From NCBI GenBank assembly GCA_964631725.1, contig CAZVYX010000002.1, forward strand, positions 96,230 to 160,229: a stretch of 64,000 bases of DNA, given 5' to 3'. Origin of the DNA: GCA-2731375 sp964631725 (lineage in GTDB: Bacteria; Pseudomonadota; Alphaproteobacteria; GCA-2731375). Of the stretch, positions 51,493-59,271 are shown piece by piece. Below the pieces are notes generated by a model, which worked only from the letters and a program-made list of their open reading frames with translations, was not told the origin of the DNA and did no database searches. The position numbers and the translations under genes are program-made. Numbering within the stretch: position 1 is the first letter of the stretch; every line of letters starts with the position of its first letter.

Positions 51493-51945
51493 TCAGCGCC
51501 TGAATTCCTCCGCCTTGGCATGGTCCAGCGTCAGCCAGCGTTCCGGCGCCATATGGACCAGGATGCGGCTGCCGGCCTCCAGCTCTTGGCGCAGGCTCTC
51601 GGCATAGGCGCGGCCGTCTTCCTGGCCGCGATAGCGTTGCGCCATGGGCAACAGGTGTTCATCGGTGCCGGCGGTGCCGATCCTGGTGATCGGGCCCTCG
51701 ACACTGACGTATTTGTACGGCCGGGTCTCGGTCTGCACGCAGAGACTGATCCGCTTCCCCGGTTTCAGGAGATCGCCCTTGGCCGAGACTTTCGCGGTCA
51801 GGAACCAGAGCTCGCCGCCGGGCTCATAAATGTACCAGATCGGTAGCGCGAGCGGCCCCCGGCCCTTGTCAGAGAGAGCGAGGATGGCGACCCTGGGATC
51901 GGCCAGAAAGGCCTCGCGCTCTGTCTTGGTCATGGCATGTGGCAT
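51493..51945 (-). CDS. PPOX-class (pyridoxamine 5-phosphate oxidase-like) flavin-binding protein
   Basis: A 150-residue split-barrel protein: EAFLADPRVAILALSDKGRGPLALPIWYIYEPGGELWFLTAKVSAK contains the FMN or F420-binding strands, followed by ETRPYKYVSVEGP. It is typical of small PPOX-class enzymes; cofactor and substrate cannot be told. GGAG lies 5 bases before the ATG at 51945; an alternative ATG is at 51933. It stands alone on the minus strand near the tRNA. Confidence 0.82.
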   Translation of the reverse strand: MPHAMTKTEREAFLADPRVAILALSDKGRGPLALPIWYIYEPGGELWFLTAKVSAKGDLLKPGKRISLCVQTETRPYKYVSVEGPITRIGTAGTDEHLLPMAQRYRGQEDGRAYAESLRQELEAGSRILVHMAPERWLTLDHAKAEEFRR

Positions 51946-52080
51946 GAATTCTCCGTCTCCTCTCCGTCGCGGTCGACAGTCCCTAAGGTGGGCCCAATTT
52001 TGCTCCAGCGCGGACATGCGACGCAAGGCAAGAGATCAAGACAATGCCTATTTGCTGGTACATAGTAGGTACCCAAAAGC

Positions 52081-52111
52081 AAAAAGGGCTTAGGATTTCT
52101 CCTAAGCCCTT
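52081..52111 (-). terminator. Intrinsic terminator of the tRNA-Asn transcript
   Basis: A perfect 12-bp stem (AAGGGCTTAGGA / TCCTAAGCCCTT, 52084-52111) with a TTTC loop (GAAA on the minus strand), followed on the minus strand by a run of Ts. It begins about 9 bases after the tRNA 3-prime end. Confidence 0.85.
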
Positions 52112-52119
52112 GATGTGTT

Positions 52120-52195
52120 TGGCTCCCCGGGCAAGACTCGAACTTGCGACAAGGCGGTTAACAGCCGCCTGCTCTACCAACTGAGCTACCGGGGA
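52120..52195 (-). tRNA. tRNA-Asn (anticodon GTT)
   Basis: A 76-base tRNA on the minus strand with CCA encoded. The acceptor stem TCCCCGG pairs with CCGGGGA, the D-arm is GCTCAGTTGGTAGAGC, the anticodon stem-loop GGCGGCTGTTAACCGCC gives GTT, and the T-arm has GTTCGAGTC. All stems pair. The 100 bases upstream (52196-52295) show no gene and should hold its promoter. Confidence 0.97.
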
Positions 52196-52295
52196 TCAGT
52201 CGGCCACGCGGTTGCTGTCGCGCGGCGGGCGTTTATTACCAGATACCGCGCGGGCACGCTAGCGCAATTTGCGGGCAACCCCCGCAGGCCGCTTG

Positions 52296-53078
52296 TTATT
52301 GCAACAATGCCACGGGGAGTCTGACCGCGACGCCAATTTGCTCGCCATTATGTTTGAAAACGGAGATGTTTATGCCGATAACGCGCAGACCTCCGTTGAT
52401 ATGCATCATGACTGGCGAACCGGAATCACCGAACGTCATATCGCAATCATGCAGCAACAATGTGCCTCCGCCCTTGGAACGGCGGTTGGCCAATAGTTTG
52501 CAGGGGTCGACGATGGTCAGTATGTGCGAACTGTCATAGCTGTAGCCCGCCTGCAATATTTCCTGGTCTTTTTTCAACAATGGCAGTTCGCTGACCCGGA
52601 CCAGGGGAATCGGCTGCAGATTGGGAACGCCGATGATATCCGAGGCCAGCATCAGGATGGCCCAGTCCTTGCCGCGATCGGCCACTTTGCCGTGCCAATT
52701 CATGGACAGGTTCGGCGGGCGATAGATTTCCCGGACCCGGCTTTTCGCAAGATACTTACCATTGGAATAGCCGGCCAGAAATTGCAGATCGCCGGGGCTA
52801 ACCCATTGCTTGCCGTGTTTGTTCCAAACACAGTGGGCCGCCGTCAGCACCCGGGTTGGCGTGATCAGGGTGCCCGAACAATAGCCGCCGACCCTACGGT
52901 TGACCCGTCCCACCGCCGTCCATGGCGGGACCGGTTGCAACATGGGCCGGCGTTGGTCGTCGATCGATACCCCTTTTGGTGTGTGGCGCTGGAAACGGCC
53001 CGCATGGGCTTCCCCGGTCCAAGTAAGTTCGCCATATAGGAACGTGAGGAACAAAATGAGGATCATCAGCAATTTCAC
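52296..53078 (-). CDS. Secreted trypsin-like (S1) serine protease
   Basis: A 260-residue exported protease. The signal peptide ends near residue 26 (GEAHA). The catalytic triad is His82 (LTAAHC), Asp138 (KDWAIL) and Ser219 (GDSGSP); cysteines around the His and before the Ser (HDCDMTFGDSG) allow the usual disulfides. It is divergent from imuA, and the LexA box at 53117 lies between them, so it may also be DNA-damage controlled. Substrates unknown. Confidence 0.9.
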   Translation of the reverse strand: MKLLMILILFLTFLYGELTWTGEAHAGRFQRHTPKGVSIDDQRRPMLQPVPPWTAVGRVNRRVGGYCSGTLITPTRVLTAAHCVWNKHGKQWVSPGDLQFLAGYSNGKYLAKSRVREIYRPPNLSMNWHGKVADRGKDWAILMLASDIIGVPNLQPIPLVRVSELPLLKKDQEILQAGYSYDSSHILTIVDPCKLLANRRSKGGGTLLLHDCDMTFGDSGSPVMMHINGGLRVIGINISVFKHNGEQIGVAVRLPVALLQ

Positions 53079-53116
53079 GCCCGGTTTCAGGTTTTCCTTG
53101 ACTTCCGAAAAAATAA

Positions 53117-53131
53117 GAACAAAATAGGAAC
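53117..53131. promoter_or_regulatory. LexA (SOS) box upstream of imuA
   Basis: GAAC-AAAATAG-GAAC is a perfect match, read on the minus strand, to the alphaproteobacterial LexA operator GTTC-N7-GTTC. It sits 32 bases before the imuA start and 39 bases before the divergent protease start, so both promoters could be repressed by LexA. Confidence 0.85.
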
Positions 53132-53162
53132 ATATCTTTCACGTACACGGAAAGGGCCTGCT

Positions 53163-54059
53163 GTGAATAGTCCCCGGCGGGCCGCGGTGGCGGCGTTGCG
53201 CCGGCGCATCGCGGCCATTGAAGATGGTCCGGTGCGCGCCTGGCAGGCGGAGGCGCCCTTGACCCTTGGCGTGCCGGCGATCGAGGCATGGCTGCCCGGC
53301 GGCGGCCTGGCCCGTGGCGGTTTGCATGAAGTTTTGGGCCCGCGGCGCCATACTGGTCATGGCGGCGGCGCGGCGCTGGCTTTTGCCGCCGTGCTGGCGG
53401 CCCGGCGGACAGCGCTTGCGCCTTCCAACCCGCTTGGCGCTCTTAACCCGCATGGCGGCGGCGGCGCTGTGCTGTGGTGCGCCGCCCACCGGCGGTTTGG
53501 GGCGGCGCTGTATGGCCCGGGACTGGCGGCGTTTGGCCTGGATGCGGCGCGCCTGATCCTGGTCCGGGGGCGGGATGATCAACAGCGCCTGTGGGCCATG
53601 GAGGAAGGCCTGAAATGTACCGGCCTGGCCATGGTGGTGGGCGAGGTGGGGCGCCTGGATCTGGGGCAAGGCCGGCGTCTGCAACTGGCGGCGGAAGCCT
53701 CCGGCGTTACCGCCCTGCTGTTGCATGCCCAGATCGGGAATGTGGGCGGCGATGTGGACGGTGATGCCCAAGGTGTCAGCGGCGCCCTGACCCGCTGGCG
53801 CATTACCTCCCGGCCCAGCGCGCCGAGCCATGGCTATGTGGGTATCGGCGCGGCCCGCTGCCGGGTCGAATTGCTGCGTTGCAAGGGCGGGCGGCCTGGT
53901 GAGTGGCTGTTGCAATGGAACGGCGCCGGATTTGAGGATCAATGGAATGGAGAACAGCGGCAAACGTATCCTGTCCCTGTGGCTGCCGCACTGGCCGACG
54001 GACCGGCTGCACCGGGCCCAATATCGAGCCCAATATCGAACCGGGCGGCGGGCGCCTGA
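53163..54059 (+). CDS. imuA: ImuA, SOS mutagenesis accessory protein
   Basis: A 298-residue RecA/SulA-like protein of the damage-inducible ImuA-ImuB-DnaE2 system. VPAIEAWLPGGGLARGGLHEVLG is the characteristic N-terminal segment with a degenerate P-loop-like glycine region; GRGDDQQRLWAMEEGL-type sequence (VRGRDDQQRLWAMEEGL) is also typical. The start is a GTG with AAAGGG upstream, 32 bases after the LexA box. It overlaps imuB by 113 bases in another frame. It helps recruit the error-prone polymerase after damage. Confidence 0.9.
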   Translation: MNSPRRAAVAALRRRIAAIEDGPVRAWQAEAPLTLGVPAIEAWLPGGGLARGGLHEVLGPRRHTGHGGGAALAFAAVLAARRTALAPSNPLGALNPHGGGGAVLWCAAHRRFGAALYGPGLAAFGLDAARLILVRGRDDQQRLWAMEEGLKCTGLAMVVGEVGRLDLGQGRRLQLAAEASGVTALLLHAQIGNVGGDVDGDAQGVSGALTRWRITSRPSAPSHGYVGIGAARCRVELLRCKGGRPGEWLLQWNGAGFEDQWNGEQRQTYPVPVAAALADGPAAPGPISSPISNRAAGA

Positions 54060-55605
54060 GGCGGAGGGGAAGCAGCCTTTAGCCTTGATCGCGGCGCAAC
54101 AGGGCGGTCAGCGCGTGGCGGCGTTGAACCGGGCGGCGGCGGCGGCCGGGGTGCGCATGGGTATGATGTTGACCGATGCCCGCGCCCTAATACCTGGGGT
54201 ATCGGGGCTGTTGATCCAGCCAATGGCGCCGGAAGAGGATGCCCGTGCCCTGGCCGGCCTGGCCGACTGGTGCGGCCGCTACAGCCCCTGGGTCAGCATT
54301 GATGGTTCGGATGACGGACAATATGGCATCTGCCTTGATGTCACGGGCTGCGCCCATTTGTTCGGCGGCGAAGAGGCCATGTTGGACGACTTGGCGCGGC
54401 GCCTGCGCGGCTTCGCCATTCAGGCGCAAATGGCCATTGCCGACAGCCTGGGCGCGGCCTGGGCCGTCGCGCGATATGGCATTGCCCATGACGGGGAGGC
54501 GGCGGCCATTGTGCCCGCCGCAGGGAGCCGTGCGGCGCTGGAACGCCTGCCGGTGGCGGCGTTGCGGCTTTCCCCCGGCGCGGGGGACGCCCTGGCCCGC
54601 CTTGGCCTGGGGCGGATCGGCGAATTATACGCCCTGCCGCCCGCGGCCCTGACCGCCCGTTTTGGCCGGGAGGTCACATATCGCCTGGATCAGGCCTTGG
54701 GCAAGGCGGCGGAACCCCTGTCGCCGCGCCCCGCCAGTACCAGTTTCTGGAGCCGTCTGGCCTTTGCCGAGCCCATTGGCCACCGGGATCATATCGCGCG
54801 GGCCGCCGGGCAGTTGGTCGATGATCTGTGCGCCGTGCTGGAGCGGGAGGAGCGGGGCGCCAGGCGGATCGAACTGCGCCTGTATCTGGCCGATGGCACG
54901 GTACAGCGGATCGGCGCCGGGTTGAACCGGGCCAGCCGGGAGCCGGACCATCTGGCGCGTCTGCTGGCCGAACAACTGCCCAGCCTGGAGGCCGGCTTCG
55001 GCGCCGATCTTATGCTGCTGATCGCCACGCAAAGCGATCCCCTGCCGGCCGGACAACGTAACTTGGGTCGTTTGGATAATGATGCCGGGGCAGGGGCCGA
55101 TGGCGGCGAAGACCTGGCTCCCTTGCTGGACCGGCTGGGCAACCGCCTTGGCGCCGCCAATGTGGCCCGCTTCGCGCCCGTGCAAAGCCATCTGCCGGAA
55201 CAGGCCGTCCGCCTGGTGCCGCCATTGGCTCAGAGCCAGAGCCGGGGGGAGGGGGACGGGGCGGCGCAATGGCGCCATGTGGCCCGGCGCCCGGTTTATC
55301 TGCTGCCGCGTCCCGAATGGGTCGAGGCGGTGGCCGAGGTGCCCGACGGCCCGCCGGTGCTATTCCGTTGGCGCGGCATTGCCCATCGGGTGCACCGCGG
55401 CGATGGGCCTGAACGTATCGCGCCGGAATGGTGGCGTGAGATGCAGGCCGATAGCGCCGATCTGAACGGTTTGTCCGGGGAAACCCGCGATTACTACCGT
55501 ATCGAAGATAGCCGGGGGCAACGTTTCTGGCTCTACCGCCAGGGTTTGTACGGCAGTGATAGCGCCCGGATGCCGGATTGGTATCTGCATGGATTTTTTG
55601 CGTAA
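53947..55605 (+). CDS. imuB: ImuB, inactive Y-family polymerase-like protein
   Basis: A 552-residue protein of the Y-family polymerase fold (little-finger and palm regions present) that acts as a hub between the beta clamp and DnaE2. The N-terminus is SLWLPHWPTDRLHR in place of the catalytic FxDxDxFFASVE motif, as expected for ImuB, and later DVTGCAHLFGGEE and LGRIGELYALPPAALTARFG are seen. ATG at 53947 follows GAGG; the frame is open from 53830. The long overlap with imuA is unusual but both frames look real. Confidence 0.9.
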   Translation: MENSGKRILSLWLPHWPTDRLHRAQYRAQYRTGRRAPEAEGKQPLALIAAQQGGQRVAALNRAAAAAGVRMGMMLTDARALIPGVSGLLIQPMAPEEDARALAGLADWCGRYSPWVSIDGSDDGQYGICLDVTGCAHLFGGEEAMLDDLARRLRGFAIQAQMAIADSLGAAWAVARYGIAHDGEAAAIVPAAGSRAALERLPVAALRLSPGAGDALARLGLGRIGELYALPPAALTARFGREVTYRLDQALGKAAEPLSPRPASTSFWSRLAFAEPIGHRDHIARAAGQLVDDLCAVLEREERGARRIELRLYLADGTVQRIGAGLNRASREPDHLARLLAEQLPSLEAGFGADLMLLIATQSDPLPAGQRNLGRLDNDAGAGADGGEDLAPLLDRLGNRLGAANVARFAPVQSHLPEQAVRLVPPLAQSQSRGEGDGAAQWRHVARRPVYLLPRPEWVEAVAEVPDGPPVLFRWRGIAHRVHRGDGPERIAPEWWREMQADSADLNGLSGETRDYYRIEDSRGQRFWLYRQGLYGSDSARMPDWYLHGFFA

Positions 55606-55640
55606 AATCAAATGATTACGGCGTGTTTTTCAACTAATTC

Positions 55641-55713
55641 CGTCACTCCCGCGAACGCGGGAGTCCAGGGCAACCGGCAGGGTCTGTGGATTCCCGTTTT
55701 CACGGGAATGACG
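55641..55713. repeat. Dispersed double-hairpin repeat, copy 1 (between imuB and dnaE2)
   Basis: Two hairpins separated by 19 bases: the left 27 bases (55641-55667, core TCCCGCGAACGCGGGA) and the right 27 bases (55687-55713, core ATTCCCGT-TTTC-ACGGGAAT). The outer ends CGTCA and TGACG are inverted. Copy 2 lies at 58965. It looks like a REP/BIME-type mobile palindromic element. Its place inside the imuB-dnaE2 gap means that it would be transcribed as RNA. Confidence 0.8.
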
Positions 55714-55736
55714 GCGGTGGAAAGGCGCGGCCGGTC

Positions 55737-58700
55737 ATGAGCTACGCCGAATTGCAGGTCACCTCCAACTTCAGCTTCCTGCGCGGCGGCTCCCATGGCG
55801 ATGAACTGGCCATTACCGCCGCCGCCCTGGGGCTGTCCGCCATGGCGATCACCGACCGTAACAGCCTGGCCGGCGTGGTCCGCGCCCATACGGGCGCCAA
55901 GAGCGCCGGCATCCGCTTAATCGTGGGCGCCCGGCTGGATCTGCAGGATGGTTCCAGTCTGTTGTGTTTCCCCACCGACCGGGCCGCCTATGGCCGCCTG
56001 TCGCAATTGCTGACCGTGGGCCGGCGCCGGGCCCCGAAGGGTGATTGCTGGATCGGCCTGGACGATGTTCTGGCCCATGACCGGGGACAGGTTTTCGTTG
56101 TCCTGGCGCCGCCCGAGCCTGATACGGATTTTGCCGATCAGGTGAAGGAACTGGGCCGGCAGTGGCCGGGGCGTTGCTATCTGGCCGGCCATTATCTCTA
56201 TTCCGGCGATGACCGCCGCCGTCTGGCCCATCTTGCCGCCTTGGCCGAGGCAGCCGGTACGCCCCTGGTGGCGACCAATGATGTGCATTATCACGGCCCC
56301 GGCCGGCGGGTGCTGCAGGATGTTCTGGTCTGTATCCGGGAACATTGCACCCTGGCCGAGGCTGGCTTTCACCTGGACGCCAATGCCGAGCGGCACCTGA
56401 AAAGCGCCGACGAAATGGCCCGCCTGTTCGCCGATTACCCCGATGCCGTGGCGCGCACGGTCGAACTGGCGGGGCGCTGCCAGTTCTCCCTGGACGAATT
56501 GCGCTATGAATACCCCGCCGAACCGGTGCCCGAGGGCCGCACCGCACAGCAGGAATTGGAGCATTTGACCTGGATCGGCGCCCGGGAACGCTATGGCCAG
56601 GCGATCGACGCTGATGTGGCCGATCTGTTGCGCCACGAACTGGATCTGATCGGCGAACTTGATTACGCGCCCTATTTCCTGACCGTGCATGACATCGTCC
56701 GCTTTGCCCGTGAGCACGATATCCTGTGCCAGGGCCGGGGTTCCGCCGCCAATTCCGCCGTTTGCTACTGCCTTGGCATTACCGCCGTCGATCCTTCCCG
56801 CCTGGATCTTTTGTTCGAGCGTTTCATCTCGGCCGAGCGTGACGAGCCGCCCGATATCGACGTGGATTTCGAACATGAGCGGCGCGAGGAAGTGATCCAG
56901 TACGTCTATGAAAAATATGGCCGTGACCGCGCCGGCATGACCGCCACGGTGATCAGTTACCGGGCCAAAAGCGCGATCCGCGAGGTCGGCAAGGCCCTGG
57001 GCCTGTCCCTGGATGCGGTCGGCGCCCTGGCCGACAATGTCTGGGGCTGGGGCGGCGATCAGGTCGAGGGCGACAAGGTGCGCGAGATCGGCCTGAACCC
57101 CGATGATCCCACCGTGGCCATGGCGATCCGCCTGGCCCGCGAGTTGACCGGCTTTCCCCGCCATCTGTCGCAGCACGTGGGCGGTTTTGTCATCACCCGC
57201 GGCCCGCTGTCGGAAGTCGTGCCCATCACCAACGCGGCCATGGCGGACCGCACGGTGATTGAATGGGACAAGAACGATCTCGATGCTCTGGGTATTCTGA
57301 AGATCGACCTGCTGTCCCTTGGCATGCTGACCTGTATCCGCAAGGGCTTCGACCTGATCGAACAACATTATGGCCGGAAGTTGAGCCTGGCCACGGTGCC
57401 GGCGGAGGATCCGGCCGTCTACGATATGCTGTGCCGGGCCGATTCCATCGGTGTCTTCCAGGTCGAAAGCCGGGCCCAGATGACCATGCTGCCGCGCCTG
57501 CGCCCGCGCAATTTCTACGATCTGGTGATCGAGGTGGCGATCGTCCGCCCCGGGCCGATCCAGGGCGACATGGTGCACCCCTATCTGCGCCGCCGCGCCG
57601 GCAAGGAGCGGGTGGATTTTCCCTCCAAGGATCTGGAAGACGTCCTTGGCAAGACCCTGGGCATTCCCCTGTTTCAGGAACAGGCCATGCGCATCGCTAT
57701 CGTCGCCGCCGGCTTCACCCCGTCCGAGGCCGACCGCCTGCGCCGGGCCATGGCCACCTTCCGCCACACCGGCACCATCCATACCTTCCGCCACAAGATG
57801 ATCGAGGGCATGGCGGCGCGCGGCTATGAGCGTGATTTCGCCGAACGCTGTTTCAAACAGATCGAGGGCTTTGGCGAATACGGCTTTCCGGAAAGCCATG
57901 CCGCCTCCTTCGCGCTGCTGGTCTATATCTCCGCCTGGCTGAAGCATCATTATCCGGCCGTCTTTGCCTGTGCCCTGTTGAACAGCCAGCCCATGGGTTT
58001 CTACGCGCCGGCCCAGATCGTCCGCGATGCCCGCGAACATGGCGCGGAGGTGCGTCCCGTGGATGTCAATCATTCCGATTGGGATTGCACGATCGAGGCG
58101 CGGGCCCTGCGCCTTGGCCTGCGGCAAATCCGGCGCTTCTCCGAGGCGGCGGCGGAGGTTTTGATGGCCGAAAGAGGCGGCGGCTATGACGATCCGGAGG
58201 ATCTGTGGCGGCGCACCGGTCTTGGGGCAGGGGCCTTGGAAAAGCTGGCGGACGGCGATGCCTGGCGCTCCACCGGGCTGGACCGCCGGCAGGCGCTTTG
58301 GGCCCTGAAACGCCTGAACCAGCCCGAACTGCCCCTGTTCGCCGCGGCCCAGGTCCGCCCGCCCAGCGACCATGCGCCCAGGGAGGCGGAGGTCGCGCTG
58401 CCGGACATGCCCATCGGCGAACAGGTGGTGCAGGATTACGCCAATCTGCGCCTGTCCCTGAAGGATCATCCCCTGCGCCTGTTGCGTCCGGTTTTGGATC
58501 GGCGGGATATTGTCGAGAACGAAGCCTTGCTGAACCTCTCCCATGGCGCTTGGGTTACCGTGGCCGGCCTGGTTCTGGTGCGGCAACGGCCGGGCACCGC
58601 CAAAGGGGTGATTTTTATCACCATCGAGGATGAAGGTGCCGTCGCCAATATCATTGTCCGCCCGCCGGTGTTTGAAACCTACCGCCGGATCGTGCTGTCT

Positions 58701-58919
58701 TCCCGCCTATTGGCGGCGCGGGGCCGGGTGGAACGGGAAGGCATGGTGATCCATGTCCTGGCCGAGGAATTGATCGATCTGTCGGCGGATTTGGATCGGC
58801 TGCGTGAAGACCCGGGCGCGAACTCGCATCAACAGCCATTCGCCCGCCGACGCCGCGCCGGTCATCCGCGCAACGCCAACCCGGCCGCGCCGATCCCGCA
58901 AGCCCGCAGTTTTCGCTAG
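55737..58919 (+). CDS. dnaE2: Error-prone DNA polymerase DnaE2 (ImuC)
   Basis: C-family polymerase (1060 residues) that performs damage-induced mutagenesis with ImuA and ImuB. The PHP domain occupies about 1-280, the palm carries the catalytic aspartates in PDIDVDFE (about 372-379), then RAKSAIREVGKALG, the fingers and IFQEQAMRIA-type segment (PLFQEQAMRIAIVAAGF), tandem helix-hairpin-helix, and an OB fold near 950-1030 (WVTVAGLVLVRQRPGTAKGVIFITIEDE). The start at 55737 gives the usual MSYAELQVTSNFSFL opening; the frame is open from 55686. Both sides carry copies of the double-hairpin repeat. Confidence 0.95.
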   Translation: MSYAELQVTSNFSFLRGGSHGDELAITAAALGLSAMAITDRNSLAGVVRAHTGAKSAGIRLIVGARLDLQDGSSLLCFPTDRAAYGRLSQLLTVGRRRAPKGDCWIGLDDVLAHDRGQVFVVLAPPEPDTDFADQVKELGRQWPGRCYLAGHYLYSGDDRRRLAHLAALAEAAGTPLVATNDVHYHGPGRRVLQDVLVCIREHCTLAEAGFHLDANAERHLKSADEMARLFADYPDAVARTVELAGRCQFSLDELRYEYPAEPVPEGRTAQQELEHLTWIGARERYGQAIDADVADLLRHELDLIGELDYAPYFLTVHDIVRFAREHDILCQGRGSAANSAVCYCLGITAVDPSRLDLLFERFISAERDEPPDIDVDFEHERREEVIQYVYEKYGRDRAGMTATVISYRAKSAIREVGKALGLSLDAVGALADNVWGWGGDQVEGDKVREIGLNPDDPTVAMAIRLARELTGFPRHLSQHVGGFVITRGPLSEVVPITNAAMADRTVIEWDKNDLDALGILKIDLLSLGMLTCIRKGFDLIEQHYGRKLSLATVPAEDPAVYDMLCRADSIGVFQVESRAQMTMLPRLRPRNFYDLVIEVAIVRPGPIQGDMVHPYLRRRAGKERVDFPSKDLEDVLGKTLGIPLFQEQAMRIAIVAAGFTPSEADRLRRAMATFRHTGTIHTFRHKMIEGMAARGYERDFAERCFKQIEGFGEYGFPESHAASFALLVYISAWLKHHYPAVFACALLNSQPMGFYAPAQIVRDAREHGAEVRPVDVNHSDWDCTIEARALRLGLRQIRRFSEAAAEVLMAERGGGYDDPEDLWRRTGLGAGALEKLADGDAWRSTGLDRRQALWALKRLNQPELPLFAAAQVRPPSDHAPREAEVALPDMPIGEQVVQDYANLRLSLKDHPLRLLRPVLDRRDIVENEALLNLSHGAWVTVAGLVLVRQRPGTAKGVIFITIEDEGAVANIIVRPPVFETYRRIVLSSRLLAARGRVEREGMVIHVLAEELIDLSADLDRLREDPGANSHQQPFARRRRAGHPRNANPAAPIPQARSFR

Positions 58920-58964
58920 AAGGTTTCTGAAAAACCTACAATGTCGTTGAAGCTAGGCGAAAAT

Positions 58965-59075
58965 CGTCACTCCCGCGAACGCGGGAGTCCATGCTGCAAC
59001 TGCCGCATATCGTAAGGCATTAGAAAATATATTCATTCAAGTCCAAAATGGATTCCCGCTTTCGCGGGAATGACG
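58965..59075. repeat. Dispersed double-hairpin repeat, copy 2 (downstream of dnaE2)
   Basis: The left 27 bases (58965-58991) are identical to copy 1. The right 27 bases (59049-59075) differ at two positions that form a base pair in the stem (T-A in copy 1, C-G here), so pairing is kept. The spacer is 57 bases rather than 19. It starts 45 bases after the dnaE2 stop, and the following stretch 59076-59235 shows no gene. Confidence 0.8.
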
Positions 59076-59235
59076 AATTTGCGAGGGTTCCGGGTACGGC
59101 GAAATTGCTTCTTACCGACGCGCTAGACCGGTTTCGGTTTTGAATTACCCGTACCAGGCCACGACGGCGGCCCGGCGCCAATGCGCCGCCCTCCCGGAGC
59201 GGTGCGCTCTTGCGCACTAGCGTGAGCGACAATAA

Positions 59236-59271
59236 CTAGACCTGATTCGATGAATATCGAAAAAGGTCTAG
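59236..59271 (-). terminator. Hairpin over the stop codon of the FlaEY-like gene
   Basis: A long inverted repeat: outer arms CTAGACCT / AGGTCTAG and inner arms TTCGAT / ATCGAA around a GAAT loop. It covers the TAG stop of the minus-strand gene and is followed by TTATTGT, a weak T-run. It is probably a terminator or 3-prime stabiliser. Confidence 0.5.

Noticed and set aside
52120..52195. tRNA-Asn as an integration site of a genomic island
   Set aside because: No integrase gene and no repeat of the tRNA 3-prime end was seen in the window.
53040..53052. A second LexA-like site, GAAC-N5-GAAC
   Set aside because: The spacer is 5 bases, not 7, and it lies inside the protease coding region.
55917..58586. 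An 889-codon open frame antisense to dnaE2
   Set aside because: It lies entirely within dnaE2 in a mirrored frame, its protein is rich in Gly, His and Gln with no motif, and such long shadows are common in high-G+C genes.
55641..59075. Palindromic repeats considered as a CRISPR array
   Set aside because: Only two copies, 3 kb apart, with a gene between them and internal hairpins; no spacers or cas genes.
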